Source of the DNA: Elusimicrobiota bacterium
Lineage (GTDB): Bacteria > Elusimicrobiota > Elusimicrobia > UBA1565 > UBA9628
DNA length: 64,000 nucleotides
Direction: 5' to 3'
Assembly: GCA_023249675.1 (NCBI GenBank)
Contig: JAHFCE010000005.1
Span: forward strand, 29,225 to 93,224
The notes beneath the pieces are model-generated. The model saw only the letters and a list, made by a program, of their open reading frames with translations, was not told where the DNA came from and did no database searches. Positions 15,963 through 24,613 of this stretch are shown piece by piece. Both the position numbers and the translations under genes were made by a program. How positions within the stretch are numbered: the first letter of the stretch is position 1; each line of letters begins with the position of its first letter.

Positions 15963-17288
15963 TTAGTAGCGGTAATTGTCGGGTTTGAACGGGCCTTCAG
16001 CAGGAATCCCGAGATAGTCGGCCTGATTTTTTGTCAGCTTGGTCAGCTTGGCGCCGAGTTTGCCGAGGTGGAGCATGGCGACCTTCTCATCGAGAGACTT
16101 CGGGAGGAGGTAAACCTGCTTCTTGTACTTGCCCGTGGCCCTATTGGACCAGAGCTCGATTTGCGCCATCACCTGGTTGGTGAATGAAGCGCTCATCACG
16201 AAGGACGGATGTCCGGTGGCGCAGCCCAGGTTCACGAGTCGGCCTTCGGCGAGCACGGTGACGACCTTGCCGTTGGGCCAGACGAACTGGTCCACCTGGG
16301 GCTTGATCTCGACCTTCTTGAGCTTCCTGTCGGAGGTGAGCGACGCGATGTCGATCTCGAGGTCGAAGTGGCCGATGTTGCAGACGATGGCCTGGTTCTT
16401 CATCGCATCGAGGTGCCTGCGCAGGATGATGTCTCGGCAGCCGGTCGCTGTGACGAAGATGTCGCCGGTTGCTGCGGCCTCGTCCATCGTGACGACCTCG
16501 TAGCCTTCCATGCACGCCTGCAGCGCGTTGATGGGGTCGATCTCCGTGACAAGGACGCGAGCGCCCTGGCCGCGCAGGGACTGCGCGCAGCCCTTGCCCA
16601 CGTCCCCGTAGCCGGCGACGACGGCGACCTTGCCCGCGATCATGACGTCGGTCGCGCGCTTGATGCCGTCGAGCAGCGATTCGCGGCAGCCGTACAGATT
16701 GTCGAACTTGGACTTGGTGCACGAGTCGTTGATGTTGATGGCGGGAGTCAGAAGAGTGCCGGCTGCGGCGCGCTGGACGAGTCGGTGCACGCCCGTCGTC
16801 GTTTCTTCGGAGAGGCCGACGATATTCTTGGCCAGGGCGGGGAACTTGTCGAACACCATGTTCGTGAGGTCGCCGCCGTCATCGAGGATCATATTGAGGG
16901 GCTTGCCGTCGGGGAACTGGAGGGTCTGCTCGATGCACCAGTCGAAGTCCTTCGCGGAGAGGCCCTTCCAGGCGAACACGGCGGCCTTGCCGGCCTTGGC
17001 GATCGCGGCGGCGGCATGGTCCTGGGTGGAGAAGATGTTGCAGGAGGACCAGCGGACCTCGGCGCCCAGTTCGAGGAGCGTCTCAATCAAGACCGCCGTC
17101 TGAATGGTCATGTGCAGGCAGCCCGCGATGCGCGCGCCTTTGAGCGGGAGCTTGCCCTTATATTCGGCGCGGAGCGCCATGAGGCCCGGCATCTCGTTTT
17201 CGGCGATGGTGATTTCTTTGCGGCCCCAATCGGCGAGGGCGATGTCTTTGACCTTGTAGTCGTTTTTCATGGCAGTAGCGGTGGGCAT
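15963..17288 (-). CDS. ahcY: Adenosylhomocysteinase
   Basis: The 441-residue cytosolic enzyme hydrolyses S-adenosylhomocysteine to adenosine and homocysteine with bound NAD. Family markers are [44 protein letters not shown], the NAD site [23 protein letters not shown] and the C-terminal tail ending KPDNYRY. The length fits the family. AGGAGA about ten bases before the ATG at 17288 decides the start. A TATAAT box at 17331-17336 gives a 35-base leader, and no SAH riboswitch is visible in it. It recycles SAH made by methyltransferases such as the one at 17736. Confidence 0.97.
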   Translation of the reverse strand: MPTATAMKNDYKVKDIALADWGRKEITIAENEMPGLMALRAEYKGKLPLKGARIAGCLHMTIQTAVLIETLLELGAEVRWSSCNIFSTQDHAAAAIAKAGKAAVFAWKGLSAKDFDWCIEQTLQFPDGKPLNMILDDGGDLTNMVFDKFPALAKNIVGLSEETTTGVHRLVQRAAAGTLLTPAININDSCTKSKFDNLYGCRESLLDGIKRATDVMIAGKVAVVAGYGDVGKGCAQSLRGQGARVLVTEIDPINALQACMEGYEVVTMDEAAATGDIFVTATGCRDIILRRHLDAMKNQAIVCNIGHFDLEIDIASLTSDRKLKKVEIKPQVDQFVWPNGKVVTVLAEGRLVNLGCATGHPSFVMSASFTNQVMAQIELWSNRATGKYKKQVYLLPKSLDEKVAMLHLGKLGAKLTKLTKNQADYLGIPAEGPFKPDNYRY

Positions 17289-17330
17289 CGGATCTCCTGT
17301 TCGAGGGGCGCAAACCCCAGAGTGCCCGGC

Positions 17331-17336
17331 ATTATA
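17331..17336 (-). promoter_or_regulatory. -10 box TATAAT of ahcY
   Basis: This consensus TATAAT on the minus strand lies about 42 bases upstream of the ahcY ATG. No good -35 hexamer is found 16-18 bases further up. The leader has a small GGGG/CCCC hairpin. Confidence 0.5.
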
Positions 17337-17365
17337 GTAAATCGTCGGCGATGGGACGATGCCTT

Positions 17366-17584
17366 TTAGTCGGCGGGGTGGAGGATCGAGTCGATTTTTT
17401 CAGCGGCGACGGGCATGTTCAGGCGCAGCCAGAACAGGACTTCTTCGGGCTGGGGGGCGGAGCAGCCGGGCTTTTCGGCGGCGATGAGCTGATGGGCCAT
17501 GATCATCTGGGCGGGGGAGATCACCCGTGCGATCGCGGAGGCCACGAACTTGCGGCGGGAATCGTCGAGGGAAACTAAAGTCAT
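17366..17584 (-). CDS. Small protein of unknown function
   Basis: This 72-residue frame looks coding: charged helical start ([19 protein letters not shown]), then [15 protein letters not shown] and a regular C-terminal helix. No family is recognised. It has no SD, but a TATACT box lies nine bases before the ATG, giving at most a very short leader. It sits upstream of ahcY on the same strand with its stop 30 bases from the ahcY -10 box. Codon use resembles the neighbours. Confidence 0.55.
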   Translation of the reverse strand: MTLVSLDDSRRKFVASAIARVISPAQMIMAHQLIAAEKPGCSAPQPEEVLFWLRLNMPVAAEKIDSILHPAD

Positions 17585-17661
17585 GATGGAGGCAGTATAG
17601 CGTGGAGGCGAAGGAGCCTCCTATGCGCCCGGTCATGGCCCGGGGTTACCCGCGCTCAATA

Positions 17662-17674
17662 GGCCCTAAGGCCC
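17662..17674. other. GGCCC-TAA-GGCCC intergenic repeat element
   Basis: The two GGCCC blocks are direct repeats. The second forms an imperfect inverted repeat with CTTGGGTCC about ten bases on. The element lies between the divergent genes starting at 17584 and 17736 and belongs to the GGNCC-type set. Confidence 0.3.
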
Positions 17675-17735
17675 AAGGATCGCTTGGGTCCAGGCTCTTG
17701 TCGATCGAATGTCGGGAGGTTACAATGTCCAATTG

Positions 17736-18512
17736 ATGAAGCGTGCATTGAATGACTGCCTGCCTTCGATCTACGCCGATCCGGCCCTGTACGATCTCGT
17801 CCACGCCGAAGGCACGGACGACGAGGTCTGGCTGCTGACGCATTTGGCGAAGCAGCACGGCTGCGGGATCAAGACGGCGCTTGAGCCTGCGTGCGGCACG
17901 GGCCGCTATCTTGCGGGGCTGTTGCGGCGGGGCTGGACGGTCGCTGGCTACGATCTCTCATCGGGCATGCTCGAGTTCACGCGCAGGCGCCTGGCCGGCT
18001 GGGGCAAGCGCGTTAAGCTCGCGCGCGGCGGGATGGCGGCGTATCGCCCTTCGCGGCGCTTCGGCCTCATCTTCAACGTGCTCTCGACTTTCCGCCACCT
18101 GATGAGCGAGCGTGAGGCGCTCACCCATCTCAAGCTCATGGCTGGCGCGCTCGAGCCGGAGGGGATCTTCGTTCTGGGGCTCGACTTATCCATTTACGGC
18201 CAAGATGAGCCCGATGAGGAGGTGTGGGAGTGCCGTCAGGGCGGACGCAAGGCGAAGCATGTCGTGATGAGCATCCCGGCCGAGCCCGGGACGCGGCGCG
18301 AGCGCATCATCAACTTTGTGACCACGCCCAAGGGAAAGCGGGAGACCGTTCTCGAGTCGTCCTACGACCTGCGCTCCTACAGCGCGGCAGAACTCTCGGA
18401 GCTCATTGGGAAGTCGCCGCTGCGCATCGAGGCGGTGTACGGCTACGATGGCAGGCCCGCGATCCTGGATGGGCCCGAGCGGGCGCTGTGGCTCGTCCTG
18501 AAAACGCGTTGA
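17736..18512 (+). CDS. Class I SAM-dependent methyltransferase
   Basis: The protein has about 258 residues. The SAM-binding motif I is ALEPACGTGRYLAGLLRRG, followed by VAGYDLSSGMLEFTRRRL and a post-I region typical of the Methyltransf_25/11 fold. FNVLSTFRHLMSE is motif II-like. The substrate is unknown. The start is uncertain: ATG at 17736, TTG at 17733 and ATG at 17709 are in frame. TACAAT at 17721-17726 lies six bases before the TTG and nine before the ATG at 17736, which favours the shorter forms. The gene stands alone and is convergent with 18514-19497. Confidence 0.85.
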   Translation: MKRALNDCLPSIYADPALYDLVHAEGTDDEVWLLTHLAKQHGCGIKTALEPACGTGRYLAGLLRRGWTVAGYDLSSGMLEFTRRRLAGWGKRVKLARGGMAAYRPSRRFGLIFNVLSTFRHLMSEREALTHLKLMAGALEPEGIFVLGLDLSIYGQDEPDEEVWECRQGGRKAKHVVMSIPAEPGTRRERIINFVTTPKGKRETVLESSYDLRSYSAAELSELIGKSPLRIEAVYGYDGRPAILDGPERALWLVLKTR

Positions 18513-18513
18513 G

Positions 18514-19497
18514 TCAGGATTTCGCCTCGGCGGCGCGGCGGCGCAGGAGCGCCAGTACCCGCTTCGAGAAGGCGCGATAAGACGAAGCGCCCGCGGCGGT
18601 GCGCAGGCGCGCGAGGTCCTGCTCGATGACGGCGGCCAGGCCGGCGGCGGTTTTCGAGCGTTTGGCGAGAGTGCGCTGCGTCTCGAGATCCTCCTCCAGC
18701 TGCTCCTCGATGTCTTGGAGGGACGACTCTCCAAGGAACACCGATCCGGGAACGGCGGACTGTATCAGCTCGATGAACTTGTCCGGGCCTTGGGCGAGAA
18801 ACTCGAGTGCCTGGCGCGCGAAGGTGCCCTGCGGAGGCTTCACGCCGAGCTCGGCGAGGATTTCTAGATCCTGGAGGTGCGCCTCGATCTCCATCTCGAG
18901 CGCGTTTGAGGGCAGGCCCTGGCCGTGCTGGGCGACATGGGTCGCCTCGTGGACGATCGTTCCGGCGAGATCGGCTTCGCGCCCCTTCTTGAACAGCGCT
19001 GCGTGCAGGCGCATGTTCTTCTCTTGGTAGTCGTACTCGCCGTGATTGCGGCCGAGGTCCAAGACGAGCACCGGAAGCGCGCGGCCCTCGGCGGCGAGCG
19101 TCCGTTCCGCCGCGTCGAGCGCGCGGCGGCCGGCGCGGGTCGAGCGCGCGAGCGCGACGGCGCGGTCGAGGGCGGCGGCGATTTTCGCGTCGTCCGTTTC
19201 GAGCCAAGGGGCGAGGCGCTCGGGGGCGTCGTCAATGGAACCTTCGGGAACGCCGGCCAGAGGGACGGCTACGGGGGATGGCTCGTCGAGTTCCTGCGCC
19301 GGGATGCCGAGGCCGTCCCAGAAGTTGTTGAGGGAGCGGACTTGAAAAGAGGGGGTGCTTGTTGGAAGACCGGAATTCACGAGGGTCGGAACGGGAAGAG
19401 AGGGGCTGGAGGGCGGCATGCGAATAACAGCTGCGGAGGCGGGCAGGCCGAGGCCTGCGAGCAGCGCCGCCGTCAGCAATCGTTTTGGCGCGGTCAT
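18514..19497 (-). CDS. Secreted HExxH metallopeptidase-like protein
   Basis: The 327-residue protein has a signal peptide (LGLPASA), a Pro/Ser-rich stretch to about residue 75 and a helical domain. Its centre is TIVHEATHVAQHGQGLP, an HExxH zinc site, with a candidate third ligand Glu in ALEMEIEAHLQDLE about 20 residues later. This spacing is gluzincin-like. The C-terminal part is helical and charged (EQLEEDLETQRTLAKR). GAGGT before the ATG supports the start. Predicted periplasmic or surface protease; no named family is recognised. Its Pro-rich prefix resembles other exported proteins of this window. Confidence 0.75.
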   Translation of the reverse strand: MTAPKRLLTAALLAGLGLPASAAVIRMPPSSPSLPVPTLVNSGLPTSTPSFQVRSLNNFWDGLGIPAQELDEPSPVAVPLAGVPEGSIDDAPERLAPWLETDDAKIAAALDRAVALARSTRAGRRALDAAERTLAAEGRALPVLVLDLGRNHGEYDYQEKNMRLHAALFKKGREADLAGTIVHEATHVAQHGQGLPSNALEMEIEAHLQDLEILAELGVKPPQGTFARQALEFLAQGPDKFIELIQSAVPGSVFLGESSLQDIEEQLEEDLETQRTLAKRSKTAAGLAAVIEQDLARLRTAAGASSYRAFSKRVLALLRRRAAEAKS

Positions 19498-19507
19498 TGA
19501 TTTGACC

Positions 19508-20032
19508 TCAGTACGGCTTGAACTCCACGACCACCATTTGTTCGTTCACCACGCCGTTGATGGATCTTCCATCCGCCTCGCCGCAGGCCTCGATCGCGTC
19601 GCCGACGGTCTTCGTCCACTCTTTGTAGGAATTTTCCGGCCACGCCAGGATCTCGACGCGTTCGGGACGGTCGAATTGATCGAGGAGGTCCTGGCGCAAG
19701 CCAGCCGCCGCGCGCTCGTTTTCCTTCATGATCACGATGCGGCACCGCGGCATGCGGCGCGTGATCTTGGTGAGCTTGTTCATCGTGACGGTGCCGCACT
19801 CGATCCAGAGCTTGGCCGAGCCCTCGTCATCCACCGCGAGGAGGTCGGGGAGGAACTCGAAATTGGCGAGCGCGGGGGTTCTCGTTGAGGCGTCCACGAG
19901 GGGGTCGTCGTTCCAGAACAGGATGAAGGCCGCGATGCGGTGCGCTAAGTGGTCGTCGGGTTCGCTCGGACCGGAGACTAAATAGGGCTTGCGGGTGCTC
20001 CCGTTAAACGTGAGCTCGCAGCGGATTTTCAC
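19508..20032 (-). CDS. yaeQ: YaeQ family protein
   Basis: The 174-residue protein matches YaeQ along its length: N-terminal MKIRCELTFNGSTRKPYLV, HLAHRIAAFILFW, then LWIECGTVTMNKLTKITRRMP. YaeQ proteins adopt a PD-(D/E)XK nuclease-like fold. Asp and Glu of the LPDLLAVDD and WIECG elements could be the acidic residues. The biological role is unclear. The start is GTG and overlaps the stop of the membrane hydroxylase gene by four bases (20029-20032), so it is the last gene of a run that includes moaE. Confidence 0.88.
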   Translation of the reverse strand: MKIRCELTFNGSTRKPYLVSGPSEPDDHLAHRIAAFILFWNDDPLVDASTRTPALANFEFLPDLLAVDDEGSAKLWIECGTVTMNKLTKITRRMPRCRIVIMKENERAAAGLRQDLLDQFDRPERVEILAWPENSYKEWTKTVGDAIEACGEADGRSINGVVNEQMVVVEFKPY

Positions 20033-20820
20033 GTGCTCCTCTTGAACGGACGCCCGAGCAGGGAAAACAGGTCGAGGGTGTGCGGGTCGCGCGCGCCATC
20101 GAGGCCCAAAGTCATCGTTTCATGCGGTTCGCGGGGCTGGGCTCGGTAGGTGCCGAACAGGCGGTCCCACCAGGGCAGGTTGAAGCCGAAGTTGGAGTCG
20201 GTCTCCTCGCGGCTGGGGCTGTGGTGGACGCGGTGCATGTCGGGCGTGACGAGGAGCCATCGGAGGATCGTGTCGAGGACGCGGGGCAGGCGGATGTTCG
20301 CGTGGTTGAAGATCGACGAGGAGAACAGGATCATCTCGAAGGCCGCCACGGCGAGAAAGTGCGCGCCAAGAATGGCGGCTCCGGCCATCTTGATCACGGC
20401 CGAGAGAAGAATCTCGCCGGGGTGGAAGCGCACGCCTGAGCTCGCGTCAAGGTCGAGGTCGGTGTGGTGCACCGCGTGTAGGCGCCACAGAGCAGGGGAC
20501 CAGTGGAATAAGCGGTGCTGCAGGTAGATCAGCAGATCAAGCAGGACCAAGGAGAGGACGAACTTCAGCGGGAAATAGAGGGGCCACTGGTTCAGCAGTC
20601 CGGCTCGCATCGCCTCGGCGCGGTAGGCGGCCTCGACGAGCGCGAACGGCAGGAGCAGGCGCGCGGAGAGAGCCCCGAGGACGCCGAGGCTCAGGTTCGC
20701 GAACCAACGCGCGCCCGTGTCGGCCACGCGGACGCGGCGCGGGAGCAGGCGCTCGGCCGCGGCGCAGACGAGCAGCACGCTGGGGAAGAGGCTGAGGCGG
20801 ACCATGCTGACAGTATTCAC
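20029..20820 (-). CDS. Fatty acid hydroxylase/sterol desaturase family membrane protein
   Basis: The 263-residue integral membrane protein has the three His boxes of the di-iron family: HRLFH, HAVHH and HRVHH, plus a further His in NHANIR. WDRLFGTYR near the end is typical. Members hydroxylate or desaturate lipids, and the substrate here is unknown. The frame starts with GTG at 20820, overlapping the moaE stop; an ATG five codons in is an alternative. The position between moaE and yaeQ is probably operon convenience rather than a molybdenum role. Confidence 0.88.
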   Translation of the reverse strand: MNTVSMVRLSLFPSVLLVCAAAERLLPRRVRVADTGARWFANLSLGVLGALSARLLLPFALVEAAYRAEAMRAGLLNQWPLYFPLKFVLSLVLLDLLIYLQHRLFHWSPALWRLHAVHHTDLDLDASSGVRFHPGEILLSAVIKMAGAAILGAHFLAVAAFEMILFSSSIFNHANIRLPRVLDTILRWLLVTPDMHRVHHSPSREETDSNFGFNLPWWDRLFGTYRAQPREPHETMTLGLDGARDPHTLDLFSLLGRPFKRST

Positions 20821-21254
20821 GAGCGTTTCCGTGGCAAAGCGCAGCCGGCGAGCCAGCGGCCCGCGCCTCTCGCGTCATGCTCCTGCTTCCAGATCGGCAA
20901 GCGAAGCTTGATCTCTTCGAGAACGAACCGGCAGGCCGCGCAGGCTTGGGCGCGATGGGCGGAGCCCGCCGCTATGGCGACGCTGGCTTCTCCCACTTTA
21001 AGACGGCCGATGCGGTGGGCGACGGCGATTCGGGCGGGCCAGCGGCGCTCGGCGGCGGCGGCGATGCGGGCCAGTTCCTTCTCGGCCAGGGGCAGGAAGC
21101 AGTCGTAGGAGACGGCGGCGACGCGGCGGCCCGCGTGCGGGGAACGCACGATGCCGATGAAGGAGGCGACCGCGCCGTGCTTCGGCGCGGAAACAGCACG
21201 GCTGAGCGCCGCGGGGTCGAGTCGGGACTTCGTGATGGAGATCAACCGCCGCAT
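20817..21254 (-). CDS. moaE: MoaE, molybdopterin synthase large subunit
   Basis: The 145-residue protein carries FIGIVRSPHAGRRV, VAHRIGRLKVGEASVAIA and a C-terminal RFVLEEIKLRLPIWKQE, all diagnostic of MoaE. The catalytic Lys region (IKLRLPIWKQE) is intact. With MoaD it inserts two sulfurs into cyclic pyranopterin monophosphate to form molybdopterin. It overlaps moaD by 13 bases upstream and the membrane hydroxylase gene by 4 bases downstream. Confidence 0.95.
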   Translation of the reverse strand: MRRLISITKSRLDPAALSRAVSAPKHGAVASFIGIVRSPHAGRRVAAVSYDCFLPLAEKELARIAAAAERRWPARIAVAHRIGRLKVGEASVAIAAGSAHRAQACAACRFVLEEIKLRLPIWKQEHDARGAGRWLAGCALPRKRS

Positions 21255-21484
21255 ACGGGGGGAAGCAGCGCCAGACGGCCGGCGGGGAGCTCGTTCGAGG
21301 AAGATAAGACCTCGTCGCCGGTCGCGAGGGCGCAGCCTTTGAGGAGAACGGATTGAGGGCCGAAGGACGACTTCAGGATGGATAGGGCGCGGCGGGCGGT
21401 CACGGGGGAGGGCAGATCCACGACAACGGAGGAGCCGAGGCCGGCGTCGCGCAGGCGGCCGTAGAGCTCGATTTTACGCTTCAT
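21242..21484 (-). CDS. moaD: MoaD, molybdopterin synthase sulfur carrier
   Basis: The 80-residue ubiquitin-fold protein ends in Gly-Gly (LLPPVCGG), the tail that is thiocarboxylated. ELYGRLRDAG at the start and LPAGRLALLPPVCGG at the end are typical. It overlaps moeA by 11 bases and moaE by 13, so the three are one transcript. A MoeB-like activating enzyme is not in the window. Confidence 0.93.
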   Translation of the reverse strand: MKRKIELYGRLRDAGLGSSVVVDLPSPVTARRALSILKSSFGPQSVLLKGCALATGDEVLSSSNELPAGRLALLPPVCGG

Positions 21485-22679
21485 AGACGTCGACCTCGGC
21501 GCCGGCGTTCACATGGTCGCCCTCTTCCGGCAAAACGGCCCAGCAGTCCGCGGACAACAATGAATGGATCTGGAACGACGCTTGGGCGGGCAGAACCTTA
21601 ACGGATCCAACGTGAAGACGCCGGGCTTTATAAAAGCAACGGAGTTTTTCGGGCTTATCAATGCTGGATTCCAAACGGCAACGAAGCGGGAGCTCTTCGG
21701 GACGGCCCTGCAGATGACGAAGACACGGCTCCACGAAAAAGCGCATGCCGACGACCGTTGAGACGGGGTTGCCGGGCAAACCGAAGACAAGGGGGCCTTC
21801 GGGGAATGCGGCGAACAGAATCGGACGGCCGGGCTTGATGGCGACCTTGTGGAATATAATCTCAGCGCCCATGTCTTGAAGCGCCTGAGGAATAAAGTCC
21901 GCGTCGCCCATTGAGACAGCACCCGTCGTGAGGATCATGTCATAGCCGCCCTTAAGGACGCGGTCCATGCGCGCGGAGAACGCGGCCGCGTCGTCGGCGA
22001 CGACGCCGTGGGAGTCGAAATGAAGGTCGAGGCGCCCGCATTCGGCGGCAAGGTATGGCGTTGAGACGTCGCGAATGTGTCCTGGCCGGAGCGGTTGATC
22101 GGGCGCCGCCAATTCCCGGCCCGTCGCGATGAGCGCGACGCGGGGCTTGCGGCGGACGGGGACCGCAGATAGGCCGACCGCGGCGAGAGCCATGAGGTGA
22201 CGGGGTCCTAAGCGGGTTCCGGCGGGGCAGACCTGAGCGCCGGCGCCGAAGTCCTGGCCGGCTCCTCGAATGAAGTCGCCCTCGCTGGGGGTGCGGAGGA
22301 TTTCGACGGCGCGGCCGCCGTCGAGTGCGCGCGTCTGTTCTACGGGGACCACGGCGTCGCAGCCGGCGGGGATAGGAGCGCCGGTCATGATCCTCCAGGA
22401 GCCGGATTCTGCCTGACAGCGGGGCGGATCGCCGGCGAGTATCGTGCCCAAGACCGGCAATGTCCTCGGAGCTCTCGAGGCTCCCAAAGCCCGCGCGGAG
22501 GCCAAGGCATAGCCATCCATGGACGAGTTGTCGAATGGGGGGATGGGCTCATGTCCGAACAACGCGGAGGAACAGATTCGGCCCAGCGCTTGGGGGAGGG
22601 GGACGGTTTCCTCGGAGATGACGGGGCGCGTCGCTGTCGCTTCGGAGATCAGGCGGCGGGCTTCCGCGTATGAGATCAT
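21474..22679 (-). CDS. moeA: MoeA, molybdopterin molybdenumtransferase
   Basis: The 401-residue protein shows MoeA motifs: PPFDNSSMDGYAL, RIMTGAPIPAGCDAVVPVEQT, LIATGRELAAPDQPLRPGHIRD, TTGAVSMGDADFIPQAL, GRPILFAAFPEGPLVFGLPGNPVS. It inserts molybdate into adenylylated molybdopterin. The ATG at 22679 is chosen because it overlaps the moaCB stop by four bases and starts the conserved sequence; the 70 residues before it in the open frame are Arg-rich artefact. Length is normal. The GDxD variant is SMGDAD. Confidence 0.95.
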   Translation of the reverse strand: MISYAEARRLISEATATRPVISEETVPLPQALGRICSSALFGHEPIPPFDNSSMDGYALASARALGASRAPRTLPVLGTILAGDPPRCQAESGSWRIMTGAPIPAGCDAVVPVEQTRALDGGRAVEILRTPSEGDFIRGAGQDFGAGAQVCPAGTRLGPRHLMALAAVGLSAVPVRRKPRVALIATGRELAAPDQPLRPGHIRDVSTPYLAAECGRLDLHFDSHGVVADDAAAFSARMDRVLKGGYDMILTTGAVSMGDADFIPQALQDMGAEIIFHKVAIKPGRPILFAAFPEGPLVFGLPGNPVSTVVGMRFFVEPCLRHLQGRPEELPLRCRLESSIDKPEKLRCFYKARRLHVGSVKVLPAQASFQIHSLLSADCWAVLPEEGDHVNAGAEVDVYEA

Positions 22680-23623
22680 CCGTGTTTGCCGCCCTGGGCG
22701 ATATGAACGGCGTGGGGGAGAAAATCCGACAGGACGGACAAACCATCGCGGACTCCGCCCCCGCTTCCCGGCAGAGCGACGATGACGCATGAGCCCAGCT
22801 GACCGGCAACGCAACGAGATAATGAAGCGGTCGCCGGTCCGCCGCAGGCGCGCAGAGCTTCTCCGATGCCGGGAATCAAGCGATCGCATACGGCGGTCAC
22901 GGCTTCGGGAGTCACGTCGCGAGCAGAGAGGCCGGTACCGCCCGTGAGGACCACGACGTTCGCGCCGCGCGCCGCGCGGCGGATGTATTGCTCGATCGTT
23001 GCCTGCACGTCGGGGCTTATAAGGGGTTCTTTAACCGAGAACCCCATCCGTTGCAGGCCGAAGGCCAAAGCCGGTCCCGATGTGTCGCGGTAAATTTTTT
23101 GAAAGGCGCGGTCGCTGACCGTGATCACAGCGGCAGGACCAAGCTTAACGCGGCGCTTTTTCACCGGCGTTTTTGTTTTTGGATGTTTCCAGAATCCTTT
23201 CTTGCCGCCTTCCTTGAACTCGAGACGAACGGCGACGATTTCGAGCACCGGATCGACGGGCTTGAGCACGTCGTACAGACACAACAACGCGCCCATGGCT
23301 CCCGTGAGTGCTTCCATTTCCACCCCGGTCTTCGCCGCTATCGCGGCGATACATCGGATATGCGCGCCGGGAAGGGAAGAATCAAGGGTGATGTCGAGGG
23401 TCACATTGTCGAGCGCCAACGGATGGCAGAGGGGCAGGAGATCGGAGGTCCTCTTTGCGGCCATGATCCCGGCGGCTTGCGCGAGGGCGATTGCGTTTCC
23501 TTTTGGGAGACGCCCGGATTTGAGCCGATTGAAGGCGCGACGGCCCATCAATAGAGTTCCGACCGCCGCCGCGCGGCGCTCGGTGGTTTGTTTGGCAGAC
23601 ACGTCGGTCATGTGAATCGGCAT
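22676..23623 (-). CDS. moaCB: MoaC-MoaB/Mog fusion protein
   Basis: This 315-residue fusion has MoaC at about 1-150 (HMTDVSAKQTTERRAAA, LLPLCHPLALDNV, KTGVEMEALTGAMGALLCLYD, then LKPVDP). A Lys/Arg-rich linker follows, then a MoaB/MogA domain at about 165-315 (ITVSDRA, DTSGP, LTGGTGLSARDVTPEAV). MoaC makes cyclic pyranopterin monophosphate together with MoaA. MoaB/Mog adenylylates molybdopterin before MoeA acts. The ATG at 23623 overlaps the moaA stop by one base (TGATG). The fused arrangement is known in some bacteria as MoaCB. All key residues visible to me are intact. Confidence 0.94.
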   Translation of the reverse strand: MPIHMTDVSAKQTTERRAAAVGTLLMGRRAFNRLKSGRLPKGNAIALAQAAGIMAAKRTSDLLPLCHPLALDNVTLDITLDSSLPGAHIRCIAAIAAKTGVEMEALTGAMGALLCLYDVLKPVDPVLEIVAVRLEFKEGGKKGFWKHPKTKTPVKKRRVKLGPAAVITVSDRAFQKIYRDTSGPALAFGLQRMGFSVKEPLISPDVQATIEQYIRRAARGANVVVLTGGTGLSARDVTPEAVTAVCDRLIPGIGEALRACGGPATASLSRCVAGQLGSCVIVALPGSGGGVRDGLSVLSDFLPHAVHIAQGGKHG

Positions 23624-24597
23624 CAACCGCCCATCATCGCGAAATTTTTATTATTGCCCAGCTTCCCTTCGGGCAGGTGATGCGAAACCTCTTTCAATCC
23701 GAGAAGCGTCTTGGCCCGTTCTTGGAGTTCCGGGGCTTGTGAATCGTCTTGCAGGAAAGATCGCAAAGAATGATCCGCCTCGGAGAACAGACAAAGACGC
23801 AGGCGGCCTCTGCTGGTGACCCTTAATCGATTGCACGATGTGCAAAAATCCTTCGCGTAAGGCGCGATGACTCCGACCGAACCGTTGTAGCCATTTTTAT
23901 GAAAGGTCCGCGCCGGCCCGTCCCCTTCCTTGCGGGCGCGTTCGGCCCACCCATTTTCTCCGAGCCAGGCGACGAGCGCCTCCGCTTTGAGATGATGCGC
24001 GGCGAAGAAGTCCACGTTGTCGGCGACCGGCATCAGCTCGATGAAGCGCACCGAGATCGGGCGTTCCCGGGCCAGTTCCACGAACCGTCCGAACTCCATG
24101 TCGTTGAGCCCCTTCATGAGCACCGCGTTGATCTTCGTCTCGAGTCCGAGTTCGACACTCCGGTCGATCCCGGACAGCACGTCGCTCAATCCGTCGTTTC
24201 CGGTCAGTTCCGCGAAGCGCGCGGCGTCGAGGCTGTCCACGCTGACGTTCACCGCGGCGATCCCGGCGGTCTTTAAATCCGGGGCCAGCGTCTTGAGCCG
24301 GTAGCCGTTCGTTGAAAGCGCGACGCGCCTGATGCCGGGCGTACGCGCGACGGTTTTCGTGATCTCCACGATGTCCGTGCGCACGGTCGGCTCCCCGCCG
24401 GTCAGGCGCACTTTCCAAAAGCCGAGCTGGGCGAAGGCGCGGGTCAGGCGCCCGATTTCGGCGACGCTCAGGGGGGAGTCGGCCTCGGACCTATGGTGGC
24501 CGCGCGGGAGGCAGTAGCGGCAGCGGAAATTGCAGGCGTCTTCAACGGAAAGACGGAGATAATGAAAAGATCGGCCGAAGCCGTCGACGAGCGTCAC
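23623..24597 (-). CDS. moaA: MoaA, GTP 3',8-cyclase
   Basis: The 324-residue radical SAM enzyme has the N-terminal [4Fe-4S] motif CNFRCRYC (Cys22, 26, 29) and VRLTGGEPTVR. The C-terminal second cluster is CTSCNRLRVTSRGRLRLC. The C terminus ends in Gly-Gly, needed for activity in known MoaA. It opens the Moco operon moaA-moaCB-moeA-moaD-moaE. The start is GTG with TATAAT only six bases upstream, so the mRNA should be leaderless. No Moco riboswitch can fit between promoter and start. Confidence 0.96.
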   Translation of the reverse strand: MTLVDGFGRSFHYLRLSVEDACNFRCRYCLPRGHHRSEADSPLSVAEIGRLTRAFAQLGFWKVRLTGGEPTVRTDIVEITKTVARTPGIRRVALSTNGYRLKTLAPDLKTAGIAAVNVSVDSLDAARFAELTGNDGLSDVLSGIDRSVELGLETKINAVLMKGLNDMEFGRFVELARERPISVRFIELMPVADNVDFFAAHHLKAEALVAWLGENGWAERARKEGDGPARTFHKNGYNGSVGVIAPYAKDFCTSCNRLRVTSRGRLRLCLFSEADHSLRSFLQDDSQAPELQERAKTLLGLKEVSHHLPEGKLGNNKNFAMMGG

Positions 24598-24603
24598 AGG
24601 TCG

Positions 24604-24609
24604 ATTATA
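24604..24609 (-). promoter_or_regulatory. -10 box TATAAT, leaderless Moco operon
   Basis: Consensus TATAAT, then CGACCT, then GTG of moaA at 24597. It sits just after the stop of the 24614-25603 gene. No -35 hexamer is recognisable. Confidence 0.6.
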
Positions 24610-24613
24610 CCCC

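Noticed and set aside
17289-17365. Possible SAH riboswitch upstream of ahcY
   Set aside because: The leader from the TATAAT box is only about 35 bases. It has one small GGGG/CCCC hairpin and none of the conserved core of the known SAH riboswitch.
16209-17369. 386-codon plus-strand frame across ahcY
   Set aside because: It is antisense to a strongly conserved adenosylhomocysteinase. Long antisense frames are expected at this GC content.
24598-24613. Possible Moco riboswitch before moaA
   Set aside because: Only about 16 bases separate the GTG from the neighbouring gene, and the -10 box lies inside them, so no leader RNA can exist.
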